Shown piece by piece: positions 34,801 to 42,374 of a DNA stretch of 64,000 nucleotides (its first letter is position 1; the number at the start of each line of letters is the position of its first letter). Source of the DNA: Corbicula japonica (lineage: Eukaryota > Mollusca > Bivalvia > Venerida > Cyrenidae); contig JAZAYU010000204.1 in the NCBI GenBank assembly GCA_038501625.1, positions 498,001 through 562,000 of the forward strand. Direction: 5' to 3'. The notes beneath the pieces were generated by a model. It was not told the DNA's origin. It made no database searches and saw only the letters and a program-made list of their open reading frames with translations. The position numbers and the translations under genes are program-made.

Positions 34801-36238
34801 AGTTATAAAGGTATCAACTGATTCAGAACAGCAATGGGTCTCTTCTGTATGCCGTATAACCAGTAAAAGTAAGTATGCCGTATAACCAGTAAAAGTAAGT
34901 ATGCCGTATAACCAGTAAAAGTAAGTATGCCGTATAACCAGTAAAAGTATTGTATAGGCGTCGAAACTTACATTTCCCACTGTATAATCGTATATATGGA
35001 TTTCCTCGGAGGCGACAACTTCCGGTGCTTTGTTAACGTTCAGAAGAGCGACACTTTTGGTTCCCCGTCTCTCCCCGCCATGATACATGATACTGTCCTC
35101 ATCAGCCGGGTCGTCGGGGTGATAGGAATATATCACCCTTTGAGTGGCGTTCTGTGAAAGGCAAGTCAAAAAGTATATTTAACTCTCCAACTGTTCCAGC
35201 CGAGTACCTGAGGCGGCTACCATGACACCCATGGCTAAAGATTACTGGCTGTTCTGTTGTTACATGTATTTACAGAAGGTACGGTCATGTGGTAATCATA
35301 ATCCTTAAGGCCATGTAAAGATCTTTACCCTTCACTCCATATACGAGATAGATATACTATTGGTGCTAATATTGCATGGGCGACCAGCGTAGTTACTGTT
35401 CAGGCGGTACGTTTATGCCGTCTTATCAGGATCTACACTGTTCGATGTAGATTCATTAGCTTATTCTGACCAAACTGCGTCCAGTAGATCCAGATCAGAC
35501 GGCACAAATGCGTTAAAATGTGTACATAGATATATAAATGGTTTCTATATTTAAGAATCAAACCCGAGCACTTACGTTGATTTCTAGATCATCGGGATCG
35601 CATGTGTTGATTTTCCGGACAAACTTGAGAAGCGTTCCGAAGTCGTTTTCCTCACCATGTAACAGGAACCAGTCCTGTGATTTGTCTACAGTGGGTGGGG
35701 TATGACCACTTGTATGGCGATCCTGAATAAAGCAATATGTTTTTGAGTTTCTTTTATATTTTATCGATCAATGAGTAACTTCAAGTTATTTTTTAGGAAT
35801 CAGTCTCTATAGCAAGACAAAGTACAATTACGAATCATACAATACATGTACATGTATATCTGATGCGCCAGATACGAGAGTTTAATTTATTCGTCAGACA
35901 CAGGTATAAAGAAAATAAAAGTCGTGTATTAAATTAAAAAAGGGATAAAAGAAATGCAACTGTACAATAAATACATCGTTTTACCTTAAAATAAACTTTT
36001 CCATTTTTTACCCAGCCAATGACGACGTCGGCGGGGAACATTTTGCCGTTTGGAGACAGTCCAAAGCCGACATATCCTCTGGTCTTGACCCTGACCTCAA
36101 AGGTCACGTGGGTAGAGTTATAGTTCCAGTACAGTAGGTAGTTTCCATTGGTATCTAGTTCCAGGGAGTTATTATAGTGTTCCGTTGTAACAGTCCCCTG
36201 CCACGCATGCGCAAGGGAAATGATACAGACAATCGTTG
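16679..36238 (-). CDS. MOXD1-like: Gene A: DBH/MOXD1-type copper monooxygenase (12 exons seen)
   Basis: Exons A-L on the minus strand join in frame to a protein with an N-terminal DOMON domain and the two copper domains of the ascorbate-dependent type II monooxygenases. Known family members hydroxylate small substrates in the secretory pathway; the substrate here is unknown. All expected copper ligands are visible: the HH pair in exon D (GRKHHV), the His of EIHYDNP in exon F, the HxH of QHAHL in exon I, and the Met of RDEMC in exon K. HFRNGTELPP (I) and GGLTTRDEMC (K) resemble MOXD1 more than DBH. Exon A carries a hydrophobic run and AHA-W, like the end of a signal peptide; the exon with the start codon was not found, nor was a terminal exon. 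A paralog, gene B, lies upstream in the same orientation. Confidence 0.9.
17113..17257. mobile_element. Palindromic MITE, family 1, full length
   Basis: Complete inverted repeat between AAGGTTATAAAACTGAGC and TCAGCTTTATAACCTT, with arms containing CAGTCTCAAATCTCAAGC and GCTTGAGATTTGAGACTG around the centre CGACTGGTCG. It lies in the intron between exons K1 and L1 of gene A. Confidence 0.88.
17508..17725. mobile_element. MITE with ACGTCACGGAAAAAA ends
   Basis: ACGTCACGGAAAAAAAATAC at the left is mirrored by GTACTTTTTTCCGTGACGCG at the right, about 216 bp apart. AT-rich interior with no open frame of note. Confidence 0.65.
17818..18315. mobile_element. MITE with CGAAATTA ends
   Basis: Left arm holds CGAAATTAGTGTCTAAAC, GTATTTCCGTAC and GGTCAGGGGGGT. 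The right arm holds the mirrored ACCCCCCTGACC, GTACCGGAAAAC and GGTAATTTCG. The two arms sit about 400 bp apart. Confidence 0.65.
18459..19969 (-). repeat. 45-bp satellite built from exon K1 end plus its 5' splice site
   Basis: About 33 diverged units of 45 bp. On the minus strand each unit holds about 29 nt resembling the last bases of exon K1 (CAGCGTCAGTTTTG; exon has CAACGTCAGTTTTG) followed by about 16 nt of intron start (GTAAGTGCATG; gene has GTAAGTGCATT). The array abuts the true donor at 19,969. Most units thus present an intact donor consensus. Units also translate as FNHKFSVSFGKC-like repeats; exon K1 ends YNHTFNVSFG. The plus-strand frames of 60-75 codons here are repeat artefacts. 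Confidence 0.93.
19970..20099 (-). CDS. MOXD1-like: Gene A exon K (CuB methionine exon)
   Basis: 130 bp, acceptor TTCTTAATAG, donor GTAAGTGCA, phase 0 in and phase 1 out. Begins GGLTTRDEMCETYFYYYP; the Met of DEMC aligns with the CuB methionine ligand of DBH/MOXD1. Ends YNHTFNVSFG, and this tail with its donor is the source of the adjoining 45-bp array. Same length as exon K2 of gene B. Confidence 0.93.
20180..20340 (+). mobile_element. tRNA-derived SINE, family S2
   Basis: A-box-like CAGTGGTCTAGGGGTAGA and a perfect B-box GGTTCGAGTCCC lie about 20 nt apart. They are followed by a tRNA-unrelated body (CGTCGGCAGTTTCCTCAATC) and an AT-rich tail ending near ACATAAATAAATTT. Located in the gene A intron between exons J1 and K1. 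Confidence 0.75.
20471..21034. mobile_element. Tc1/mariner-type MITE
   Basis: Left end TATACTCAACAAAAAAAAGT with ATCCACTTT; right end AAAGTGGATACTTTTTATTT then TTTGTTCAGTATA. About 560 bp, flanked by TA. The interior holds no transposase frame, so it is a non-autonomous derivative. Confidence 0.72.
21230..21530. mobile_element. Partial copy of the 37.3-38.1 kb element
   Basis: Nearly identical to 37,870-38,120. It shares CAAAAACTAGGCGATGTAAA, TGAGGGAATTTTTAGATCTC and the right end GAATTGGGAGGAGTGTGGCA. The left terminal inverted repeat is missing here. Confidence 0.8.
21837..21896 (-). CDS. MOXD1-like: Gene A exon J
   Basis: 60 bp, acceptor CTCACTGTCACAG, donor GTAAGTTTC, phase 0 on both sides. 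Encodes GDSMKVECTYTTTNRKEPAF, equivalent to the GD..I..C.YNT.DR segment that precedes the CuB methionine in the family. Gene B has the same exon length (61,879-61,938). Confidence 0.9.
22378..22698 (+). other. Unassigned 106-codon open frame
   Basis: Open frame without recognisable domain or signal, lying antisense within the large I1-J1 intron of gene A. No matching frame was found elsewhere in the window. Probably chance; recorded because it is the longest frame in this stretch. Confidence 0.15.
22700..24550. other. Intron sequence, nothing recognised
   Basis: AT-rich gene A intron between exons I1 and J1. No tandem repeat, RNA gene or coding similarity was seen. Confidence 0.5.
24555..27362 (-). 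mobile_element. Penelope-like element 2, degenerate, 5'-truncated
   Basis: Same family and orientation as element 1, with the 3' block at 24,560-24,910 (TATGCATATCAGGAATCGCC). Reading the minus strand from 27,362 gives linker pieces (MLSRLASPSISSLHKVDK, YTRHVLRPHI), GHIITGNLNAIKDLRIRILV, then an RT piece at 25,875-25,672 with IGIPM and SRYLDDLLNID, and the C-terminal FYGDLIYKLKKIKGNINF. Frames are broken by several stops and shifts. The element stops abruptly at about 27,362, only 49 nt from the donor of gene A exon I. Confidence 0.78.
25672..25875 (-). pseudogene. PLE reverse transcriptase fragment
   Basis: 67-residue frame with IGIPM (the PMG-type RT motif, here lacking its Gly) followed by YCYERDLMLSL and SRYLDDLLNID. 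YLDD is the catalytic RT box as written in Penelope-like elements. Surrounding RT sequence is in other frames with stops, so it is non-functional. Confidence 0.7.
27412..27603 (-). CDS. MOXD1-like: Gene A exon I (CuB HxH exon)
   Basis: 192 bp, acceptor ATTGTTATAAAG, donor GTAAATATT, phase 0 on both sides. Encodes IAVLQHAHLLATGIKTRHFR with the CuB HxH ligand pair, then the NGTELPPAYDDPHYDFYFQE segment. Gene B exon I2 has identical length and about 75% identical residues by eye. Confidence 0.94.
27830..28212. repeat. 26-bp AT-rich minisatellite
   Basis: About 14-15 units of 26 bp with landmarks TTTATTTTACATATGC and TAAATGACTA, in the gene A intron between exons H1 and I1. Unit variants replace GACTA by TACTC. 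No resemblance to the neighbouring exons was seen. Confidence 0.93.
28213..29905. other. Intron sequence, nothing recognised
   Basis: Gene A intron H1-I1. A minus-strand 122-codon frame at 28,857-29,225 is rich in hydrophobic residues but matches no family I know and has no supporting context. Confidence 0.45.
29906..30072 (-). CDS. MOXD1-like: Gene A exon H
   Basis: 167 bp, acceptor CTTTCTTTGCAG, donor GTAGGTACC, phase 1 in and 0 out. Encodes NSGIRMRLTPTLRQHDVGSL and the P..FVSSGYCAEKC segment, corresponding to the start of the second copper domain. Its incoming phase fits either exon F directly or exon G. The donor choice giving phase 0 is supported by the phase of exon I and by gene B. 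Confidence 0.92.
30893..30940 (+). pseudogene. Inverted fragment of gene A exon G
   Basis: The plus strand here has CAACCGGCAGATCCAGAAGC then AGATGG and GCGCAGACACAC. This matches the minus-strand exon G stretch CAACCGGCAGATCCAGGAGC through CACAGACACG (about 32,650-32,695). It is a roughly 48-bp piece in the opposite orientation, about 1.7 kb away. Confidence 0.75.
31080..31135 (+). mobile_element. PLE 3' end fragment, opposite orientation
   Basis: Reverse complement of the PLE 3' block. The stretch GGCGATTACTGATATGCATA corresponds to TATGCATATCAGGAATCGCC in elements 1 and 2, and AGGCTGTGTTTTGTGAATG matches their adjoining part. Confidence 0.75.
31250..31425. mobile_element. Inverted-repeat MITE
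   Basis: Left arm TATACCAGTATGCAATCTGT and right arm ACAGATTGCATACTAGTATA are mirrored, with a central palindrome around GACCGAAGGTCGAGCGC. About 175 bp, non-coding. Confidence 0.78.
31676..31922 (-). mobile_element. tRNA-derived SINE, family S1, copy 2
   Basis: Minus strand: head GTAAAAAGTCTCCCCGTACA, then the tRNA-like part GGCTCAGTTGGTTGCGTGGC (A-box) and AGGTTCGCTCCCAG (B-box). Same order as the copy at 11,648. The minus frames of 84-93 codons are within the SINE. Confidence 0.75.
31950..32178 (-). mobile_element. tRNA-derived SINE, family S1, copy 3
   Basis: A second minus-strand copy directly next to copy 2: head GTAAAAAGTCTTCCCGTACA, decayed A-box region AGCTAAGTTTTTGCGTCG, B-box-like GGATTCGCTCCTAC. 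The tandem placement suggests insertion of one copy next to another or a local duplication. Confidence 0.72.
32649..32756 (-). CDS. MOXD1-like: Gene A candidate cassette exon G
   Basis: 108 bp open stretch between a plausible acceptor (TACTCTGTATTAG) and a strong donor (GTAAGTTTT). Enters and leaves in phase 1, so including it adds 36 residues and skipping it keeps the frame from F to H. The residues (LTIYLGLDGDVTHFCQPADP and more) have no counterpart known to me in DBH or MOXD1, where F and H sequences are contiguous. It could be an alternative exon, a lineage-specific insertion or chance. Confidence 0.5.
32809..32911 (-). CDS. MOXD1-like: Gene A exon F (CuA third histidine)
   Basis: 103 bp, acceptor TTTATTTTCAAG, donor GTAAGATAA, phase 0 in and 1 out. 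Encodes PFYFPPNTGYPVNGPDDFSF and MEIHYDNPTLKS. EIHYDNP carries the third CuA histidine and is a family hallmark. Confidence 0.94.
33260..33433 (-). CDS. MOXD1-like: Gene A exon E
   Basis: 174 bp, acceptor GTCGGTTTTCAG, donor GTAAATATT, phase 0 on both sides. Encodes GNEHLVHHLVIQRC, then GECLSGYPKGWPKCPEIFIA and the AWATGGG segment, all characteristic of the first copper domain. Cysteines fit the conserved disulphides of the family. Confidence 0.94.
33870..33953 (-). CDS. MOXD1-like: Gene A exon D (CuA HH exon)
   Basis: 84 bp, acceptor ATATTTCAG, donor GTTACATTT (GT followed by TACA, a weaker donor). Phase 0 on both sides. Encodes IPDKDTTYLCVGHQMPDLGR followed by KHHVIE. The HH pair aligns with the first two CuA ligands; DKDTTY.C is the start of the copper domain in DBH/MOXD1. 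Confidence 0.92.
34849..34948. repeat. 26-bp tandem repeat, four units
   Basis: Four copies of a 26-bp unit with landmark GCCGTATAACCAGTAAAAGT, ending 23 nt inside the intron after exon C of gene A. Confidence 0.95.
34972..35151 (-). CDS. MOXD1-like: Gene A exon C
   Basis: 180 bp, acceptor TTTCACAG, donor GTAAGTTTC, phase 0 on both sides. Encodes the end of the DOMON domain and the linker to the copper domain: TQRVIYSYHPDDPADEDSI, HGGERRGTKSVALLN and EEIHIYDYTVGN. Confidence 0.9.
35395..35515. mobile_element. MITE fragment, family 2 interior
   Basis: GTCTTATCAGGATCTACACT and GTAGATCCAGATCAGACGGC are mirrored, as in the element at 10,922-11,166. The outer CCCTTTCCTCC ends are not seen. Confidence 0.6.
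35576..35722 (-). CDS. MOXD1-like: Gene A exon B (DOMON)
   Basis: 147 bp, acceptor TTTATTCAG, donor GTAAGTGCT, phase 0 on both sides. Encodes DRHTSGHTPPTVDKSQDWFL, then LLKFVRKINTCDPDD. The F.RKL.TCDP.D pattern is the standard DOMON end of MOXD1/DBH. Confidence 0.93.
35985..36238 (-). CDS. MOXD1-like: Gene A exon A (signal peptide end and DOMON start)
   Basis: 254 bp, acceptor ATCTGTTACAG, donor GTAAAACGA. It opens with a hydrophobic run (TIVCIISLAHA) that suggests the end of a signal peptide with cleavage before WQGTV, then YLLYWNYNSTHVTFEVRV and GYVGFGLSPNGKM of the DOMON domain. The same frame meets a stop just upstream and has no ATG, so a separate first exon must exist further upstream. 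Confidence 0.88.
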
Positions 36239-36511
36239 CTGTAACAGATAATATTTCATCACATGGTACTCTTTAATCCGAATTGATTGAACAGATTCCA
36301 TAAACAACATCGACATGTATAACGCAATGTTATCAAAAATAGTAAATGTTTTCTTGATTTGTTAAGTTATTAAATTGTATAACCATCGATTAGGCTATAA
36401 ACGCATAATTTCAACGTTTCTTGTGTTAATTTCAATTGATGGCAATAACGACAACAAAATTGTATTCCAGGTAGGATTAGAGCCTGCAGTTAATGTATCC
36501 ACACTTGCCTA

Positions 36512-36653
36512 CATCATGGTACCCAAGTATCATAAAACTGAGTTTGGAGACAAGTGTCGGATCTTGGCTGAAATGGTGACTTGTCTGGATTTCAGCCAAT
36601 CAGACGCTTGAGATTTGTTACTGGTCACAAGCAAGCTTCAGTTTTATGAACGT
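36512..36653. mobile_element. Palindromic MITE, family 1, diverged
   Basis: Carries ATCATAAAACTGAG, AGCCAATCAGACGCTTGAG and TTCAGTTTTATGAAC in the expected mirrored order, with more substitutions than the other copies. Confidence 0.65.
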
Positions 36654-37304
36654 GTGCACTGATTTAAAATCTGCTCAGTATAAAAATCGCTTAATTAGAT
36701 ATTAGATGGATTTTTATTAACATGTGCATTTATACTGACGATACATCTTACAATATAATATAGAACAAAACAAAAACAAACCAAGAAGATATAATTTCAT
36801 TTCTCTTGTTTTCTATCCGACAAGAATACCAGATGACCACAATTTATACCTTTTTACAGACACTTGATTGTTTATTTAGATCTTGTGATTTATTGTGATA
36901 TTGACTCATTCGCTTACTTTACTTTAAGATAGTGAACTTACTGGGCCAAATTTTGGAACGCCGGGTAAGTTAGTACGCCTGTCCGCTTTCGGTCACAGGC
37001 TGTAGCAATCTCCATACAGAGTTGTCGTTCCTTGCAGTCTTTTCCATATTAAAGCGAGTTAAGAAGCGACACCTTTGGATAGAGATTGAGGATGTAGAAG
37101 ATGGGGATGGGGATGGTAAGAATAACAATGTTGTTTTGTTAGTTTTATTTCCACAAGATTTCTTTGCGAATAATTTATAGAAACAAATGTCCCAACAATT
37201 AAAAAATATACTGCAATTTCATTGGACAAATAACTTAAATCACTAAATATGACCGTCTATATATAGAAACGCAACGTCTTGAAACACTTATTATTTTTCA
37301 CGTT

Positions 37305-38119
37305 AAGGCATCGCCACAGTCCTCCCAATCCTATTTATCGATAAAATAAAAATCATCAAATCTCAGTAATGACAAAATGCCATTCAATGAAACTTTGCAC
37401 ACATGAAGGTTACTAATGTATCTTTATTTTGCATATAGTAAGACAAAATAGAAAAGCAAAGAAACAAAGCTAGACCTAAAAATTCCTTGAATTCCATTTA
37501 CATAAATTCACAAAAACTAGGCGATGCAGAACATAACTTTTAATTCCTTCGTGAGCGCAATGATACTGACAAGAAAATGTTGTGTACTTTGTATTAAACG
37601 TTCAACTATTAAAATAGAAATCAGTGATTGTCATCCGTTTACGCGACCAGGAAATTGAAGGTCAAACACACTTTTACTAATATCTCATAAAGTTTACATA
37701 AGTAAATCATAAGGACACAATAAATTGTTGTCAGTATCATATTCCTCATGTGGGCATTTAAAATGATGTTTTGTGTTCTTTAGTTTTTGCACAAATGAAG
37801 GTTACTAATGTATCTTTATTTTGCATACAGTAAGACAAAAAAGAAAAGTAAAGAAACAAAGCTAGACCTAAAACTTCCTTGAATTCTATTTACATAAATT
37901 CACAAAAACTAGGCGATGTAAATAGAAGTTGAGGGAATTTTTAGATCTCGCTATTTTTCTTTACTTTTCTAATATGTCTTACCATCTGTAAAATAAAGAT
38001 ACATTTATAACATACACTTGTGCAAAGTTTCATTTAACAGCATTTTGCCGTTATTGAGATTTTGATAATTTTCTTTTTATCGATGAATAGAATTGGGAGG
38101 AGTGTGGCAGGCCCTTAAA
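37305..38119. mobile_element. Terminal-inverted-repeat element with internal duplication
   Basis: Left end TTAAGGCATCGCCACAGTCC then TCCCAAT; right end GAATTGGGAGGAGTGTGGCA then GGCCCTTAA, an inverted pair flanked by TTAA-like bases. Inside, the stretch beginning AAGGTTACTAATGTATCTTT occurs twice (37,405 and 37,798), each followed by AAAACTAGGCGATG. A partial copy lies at 21,230-21,530. No transposase frame was seen. Confidence 0.7.
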
Positions 38120-38489
38120 AGAAGTTGCGTTTCAATTTTTTTAAGTATATTTAGTGCTCAGGTCGTTTTTCAGAACATTGTGTTCTTGGGATAAGGGACG
38201 ATGCGTGGGATGAATACTCCAGATGTTTTCGAATACTAATTGTGACTATATCACAGATCATATCATATATCAACATCTATATGTTTACTTTATTTGTACT
38301 CCTTTTCGGAATGCGGGTCATCTTTTTGTATCTTTGGAGTAAAAACGTTCAAGATGACGACGGAAATGATAGTGTTACATCATGAACAAAATTCTTCAGC
38401 TTTTTTCATCGGAGATACTAGTAACAACTAGATCTAGGTCATTTTGACCAAATATACACGTTGATTCTGTTATTTGATCTTGCCGAAAT

Positions 38490-39640
38490 GTATTCCATAA
38501 TAATAGAAATAAAACATGCTTATTCTTTAACGTTAAATGTATAATAATACGGCTTAAACTTATTTTCTGAACTGTACCAATAAAACAATAAAACTAATCA
38601 CTATCAGAATGACATTGTAAACAAAACAATACATATACCAAATGAGGCAATCACTTACTTATCAATGACCTTTTCTATACTGTCATTAAGGACAGCGCGT
38701 GTGGCTAAATCAAAATATGAGTAATTTCAACATCGTTGATAATGGGCTGTTGACACAATTTATAATCAGACCACTGATGATACATCTTTAAGTTAAGGGT
38801 ACGCATTGGGAAAAATAACCTTTAACTTTTAACAATGAGTAAGCGAAGCCGGCCATATTTAAGATACATCCAGTAGACAGACATATTGCAGATCCTTTAA
38901 ATAACTTTTAGATATCTAGCAGTCATCTATTTAAAGTTACGCGACCAGGAAATAACACGGTCAAAAACACCTTTGCAAATATCTAAATTAAATAGTGTTT
39001 ACATTTGTTAGACAAAGAACCTCAAATATTGTTGTCGATAATGCATTGCTCACGTGGTCTTTAAATCGATGGTTTGTATTGCTTACTTTTTTGTTTGGAT
39101 GTCGATAGAATTTCAGGAAATTTTCTTTGCTGTTCTAACTTAAGGTATTTCAAATTACGATACGTTAATGTTCAACATTTATTTAAGCAAAGATTTACTA
39201 AACGCATTTTTCCGTTTAACAGATGGTTAAAATATTATTTTTTATCGATGGCAGTGCAATGACCAAATGTGCAATACCTAAGCAGATTCATGCCGGCTGG
39301 GGTAAAAGAAAACAGCTAGGGTAGCACTCGGATTTCCTTGTATCTCAAATCATTAAAAGCTATAAATAAACTCACAGGAGGCGAGACAGGCAGTTGAATG
39401 TCCAGTATTACTCTTGGAACCCAGATTTAGCAGCTTAACGCTCAGATGATTACAGTGTCTGGTGTCAAGAAAAACAAATATGTTCACATGATACACAGCC
39501 GTCTCGAAACAAGTTAATGTATGTGGGACTCTGATCTACATATGTGTTTGTTGCTTCACGGCTTCACGGCTAATCTAGACGAGAGGTTGGGGTATGATCT
39601 ACATGCCTACTATGCTCTTCCGGCTCACGTCGGACATTTT
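38490..39640. repeat. Segmental duplication, copy 2
   Basis: Collinear with 1-3,470 but without the two insertions found there. It therefore supplies empty sites for the MITE (about 38,635) and for the 1.9-kb inverted-repeat element (about 38,990). The match ends near the CGGCTCACGTCGGACA phrase, just before where copy 1 develops its 46-bp array. Confidence 0.78.
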
Positions 39641-39899
39641 TATCTATGATGTCTTGGTGATATTTCCAACACTTAGGCCTAAAAAACTCACTTAACAAAT
39701 CAAATAGATAACGAGCAATTAAATCTTGACTGTCAGTTCAGTATGTACCGAAAGGACTATATTGCGCATTCTGGTGGTTTCTTAACGTCTGTATCATCAA
39801 ATTTAATTACAGTCGAATAAGGGAATTCGAAGACATCCTAAATGAGTCTATTTGGATAGCGGCATGAACATATTACAAATATTATTTCCTCAGCATCAA

Positions 39900-40745
39900 A
39901 AGTTTTAGGGTCCATGAAAATGTTGACATTTAAACTCAAACGAAAAACTTTAAATCATTTTTTTTCTTATTGACGTACTATATTTGCGTCTGTTGTATGG
40001 GATAGTTGCACTCTATATGAACAAGATATCTTGAAAAAAAATTCGTACGAAGCTGCAAGGATAGTAACAGGTCTGACAAGATCAGTTTCTATCGAAAGAT
40101 TAATTAAAGAAGTAGGATGGGTTTCCCTTGCTGATCGCAGGAAAATACAAAATCTTACACATATTTATAAATACCACAATGGAAATTTACCTATTTACTC
40201 AAACGAAATTATTCCATCTAGTTCTTATGAAACACACTCTTATAACCTAAGAAATTCAAATAACCTATCAGTTATTGCAAGACGAACTGAAATATTTCCC
40301 AGATCCGTTATTCCGTCAGCCGTCAAACTATGGAATGAATTAGACTTATCGGTAAGAAATTCCCCATCACTTCACTGTTTTAAGACAAAAATGAAAAACT
40401 TATTTTGTGTGCCGTCCGTTCCAACCTACTATCTCGATGGTGAACAATTTTATTCTCTTTATCATGCAAGGATACGAAATCATTTTAGCAATCTTCATGG
40501 CGACCTCTATCATAATTTCATACGTTCAACGCCCAACTGTGATTGCGGGAACAAATTTGAAGATGCTGAACACTATATACTTAATTGTTATCGCTATGAA
40601 ACTCAAAGGCAAAACTTCTTTATATTCGTATATTTCATCCATTAAATATTAATGACCTATTATTTGGAAATCCTCATCTGACTGATGAAGAAAATAGTTT
40701 TATTTTCCTTGAATTACAAAATTTTATTAAACAAACGGGAAGATT
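39900..40745 (+). pseudogene. Non-LTR retrotransposon C-terminal remnant
   Basis: The main frame (40,031-40,645) encodes YEAARIVTGLTRSVSIERLI, SLADRRKIQNLTHIYKYHNG, VIPSAVKLWNELDLSVRN, ARIRNHFSNLHGDLY and a CDCG...AEHYILNC cysteine/histidine cluster. This is the typical tail after the reverse transcriptase of CR1/Jockey-like LINEs. Upstream, SVVWDSCTLYEQD continues the pattern but a stop occurs before the RT. Downstream, FHPLNINDLLFGNP continues after a frameshift near 40,625. 5'-truncated and dead. Confidence 0.8.
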
Positions 40746-41235
40746 TGGAAAGCCAGACTGTAAAATACTGGAGGAGTCTGACTGTACAGTACTGGATGAA
40801 ACCGTAGACGTTGAAAATTTGCTGTATTGTGCACTATCACTGAATAGATTTTTTGGCAAACCTTTAACCAGTTCATGTATAGCAACTGTCAATCCTTCCA
40901 TCATTTAATAACTGTACTTTATACATGCAGTATGTGCCTAGAGGGCGTACAATGTCAGTTATTTTGCCCTTTTCACCATTCCAGCCGACTTGAACTGTAT
41001 CACCAACATGGAAAACAACCATTTCCATGCTTTTTTTTAAATAATTTATTTCCCGAATTTCAATTGTTTACAATTTAGCGTTATTCCAAGGGAAGCAACT
41101 GCAACATACTTAATCCCATAGATAGCAATAGATTGTTCCCCTTGAACGGCGCGTATGAATACGAAAGTAGTGCGAAAGTAGACGAGCACGCGGAGTGTAA
41201 GATAAGGCCTTGCAAGATAAGGAAATCTCACACGG

Positions 41236-41890
41236 TTAAAAATAGAGATTTTTCTGTCTAGTAAGTGAGAAAGATAGATATGACTTTCTGGTTAGATAGT
41301 TAGATAGATCCGACTTCCGAATCAGCTGGTGAGATAGATAGATCCTATTTCCTAGTCCGCTGGTGAAATAGTTAGATAGATCCGACTTCCGAGCCCGCTG
41401 GTGAGATAGAAAGATCCTATTTCCAAGTCCACTGGTGAAATAGTTAGAGAGATCCGACTTCCGAGTCAGCTGGTGAGATAGATAGATTCTATTTCCAAGT
41501 CCGCTGGTGAGATAGTTAGAGAGATCCAACTTCCGAGTCAGCTGGTGAGATAGATCCTATTTCCGAGTCCGCTGGTGAGATAGTTAGATAGATTCGATTT
41601 CCGAGTCAACTGGTGAGATAAATAGATCCTATTTCCGAGTCCGCTGGTGAGATAGTAAGATAGATCCGACTGCCTATTCCGCTCGTTTGATAGATAGATC
41701 CTATTTCCGAGTCCGCTGGTGAGATAGTTAGGTAGATCCTATTTCCGAGTCCGCTGGTGAGATAGATAGATCCGACTTCCGAGTCCGCTAGTGAGTTAGA
41801 TAGATCCTATTTCCGATTCCGCTGGTGAGAACCGACTATACGACTGGGTTAGAACTAAACAACTAAACAAACCTCCGAGTCCGCTGGACT
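41236..41890. repeat. GATA-rich minisatellite, about 35 bp
   Basis: Roughly 18 units of 34-36 bp with the fixed phrase TTCCGAGTCCGCTGGTGAGA and a GATAGATAGATCC tract of variable length. Two subtypes (CCTATTTCC and CCGACTTCC) tend to alternate, giving a near 70-bp higher period. The minus 97-codon frame is repeat-derived. Confidence 0.93.
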
Positions 41891-42374
41891 TAAAACAAAG
41901 AATCCTGTCACACTGATGTAATGTTGACCTTTCAAACCTGAGCCTCTGGCAACACAATGGGCGCGTTATGATGCGAATGAGAGTAGTAGGTCTTTTGACC
42001 CAATAGCCAGTATGTTAAACCTCGGACTTCGGTCTGAGGAGTGCTACTCTATTGTCTCATTTCTTGTAACGTCCGTGGGATTCTAGATTTTTAATGCGGC
42101 TTGTAAAGAACATGTGTCAAGTCATATCTTGTCACATATGCTTTACAAAAGGTCCAAGCCCTTTAAACGCAGAGGGGAAATCAAAGAAGTCAAAGTATCT
42201 TTATAAGAAAGTACTCGTCTTAAAAATTACAAATACATTATAGTTGTATATAACAGTATCCTGTACAATCACGTTCTACTGATAGAAGAAATGTTGGAAA
42301 TATAAATTAAAATTCGATTTTACATAAAGATTATGAATAGTAGGTGTGTGAAGATGGCAGTGAGAAATGAGTAG

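Noticed and set aside
36942..37015. Possible first exon of gene A (ATG at 37,013-37,015, donor-like GTAAGTTC before 36,942)
   Set aside because: The frame it would deliver to exon A is wrong by one base, and the encoded peptide is not hydrophobic as a signal peptide should be.
40674..40904. Minus-strand 76-codon frame
   Set aside because: It is antisense to the downstream part of the LINE remnant.
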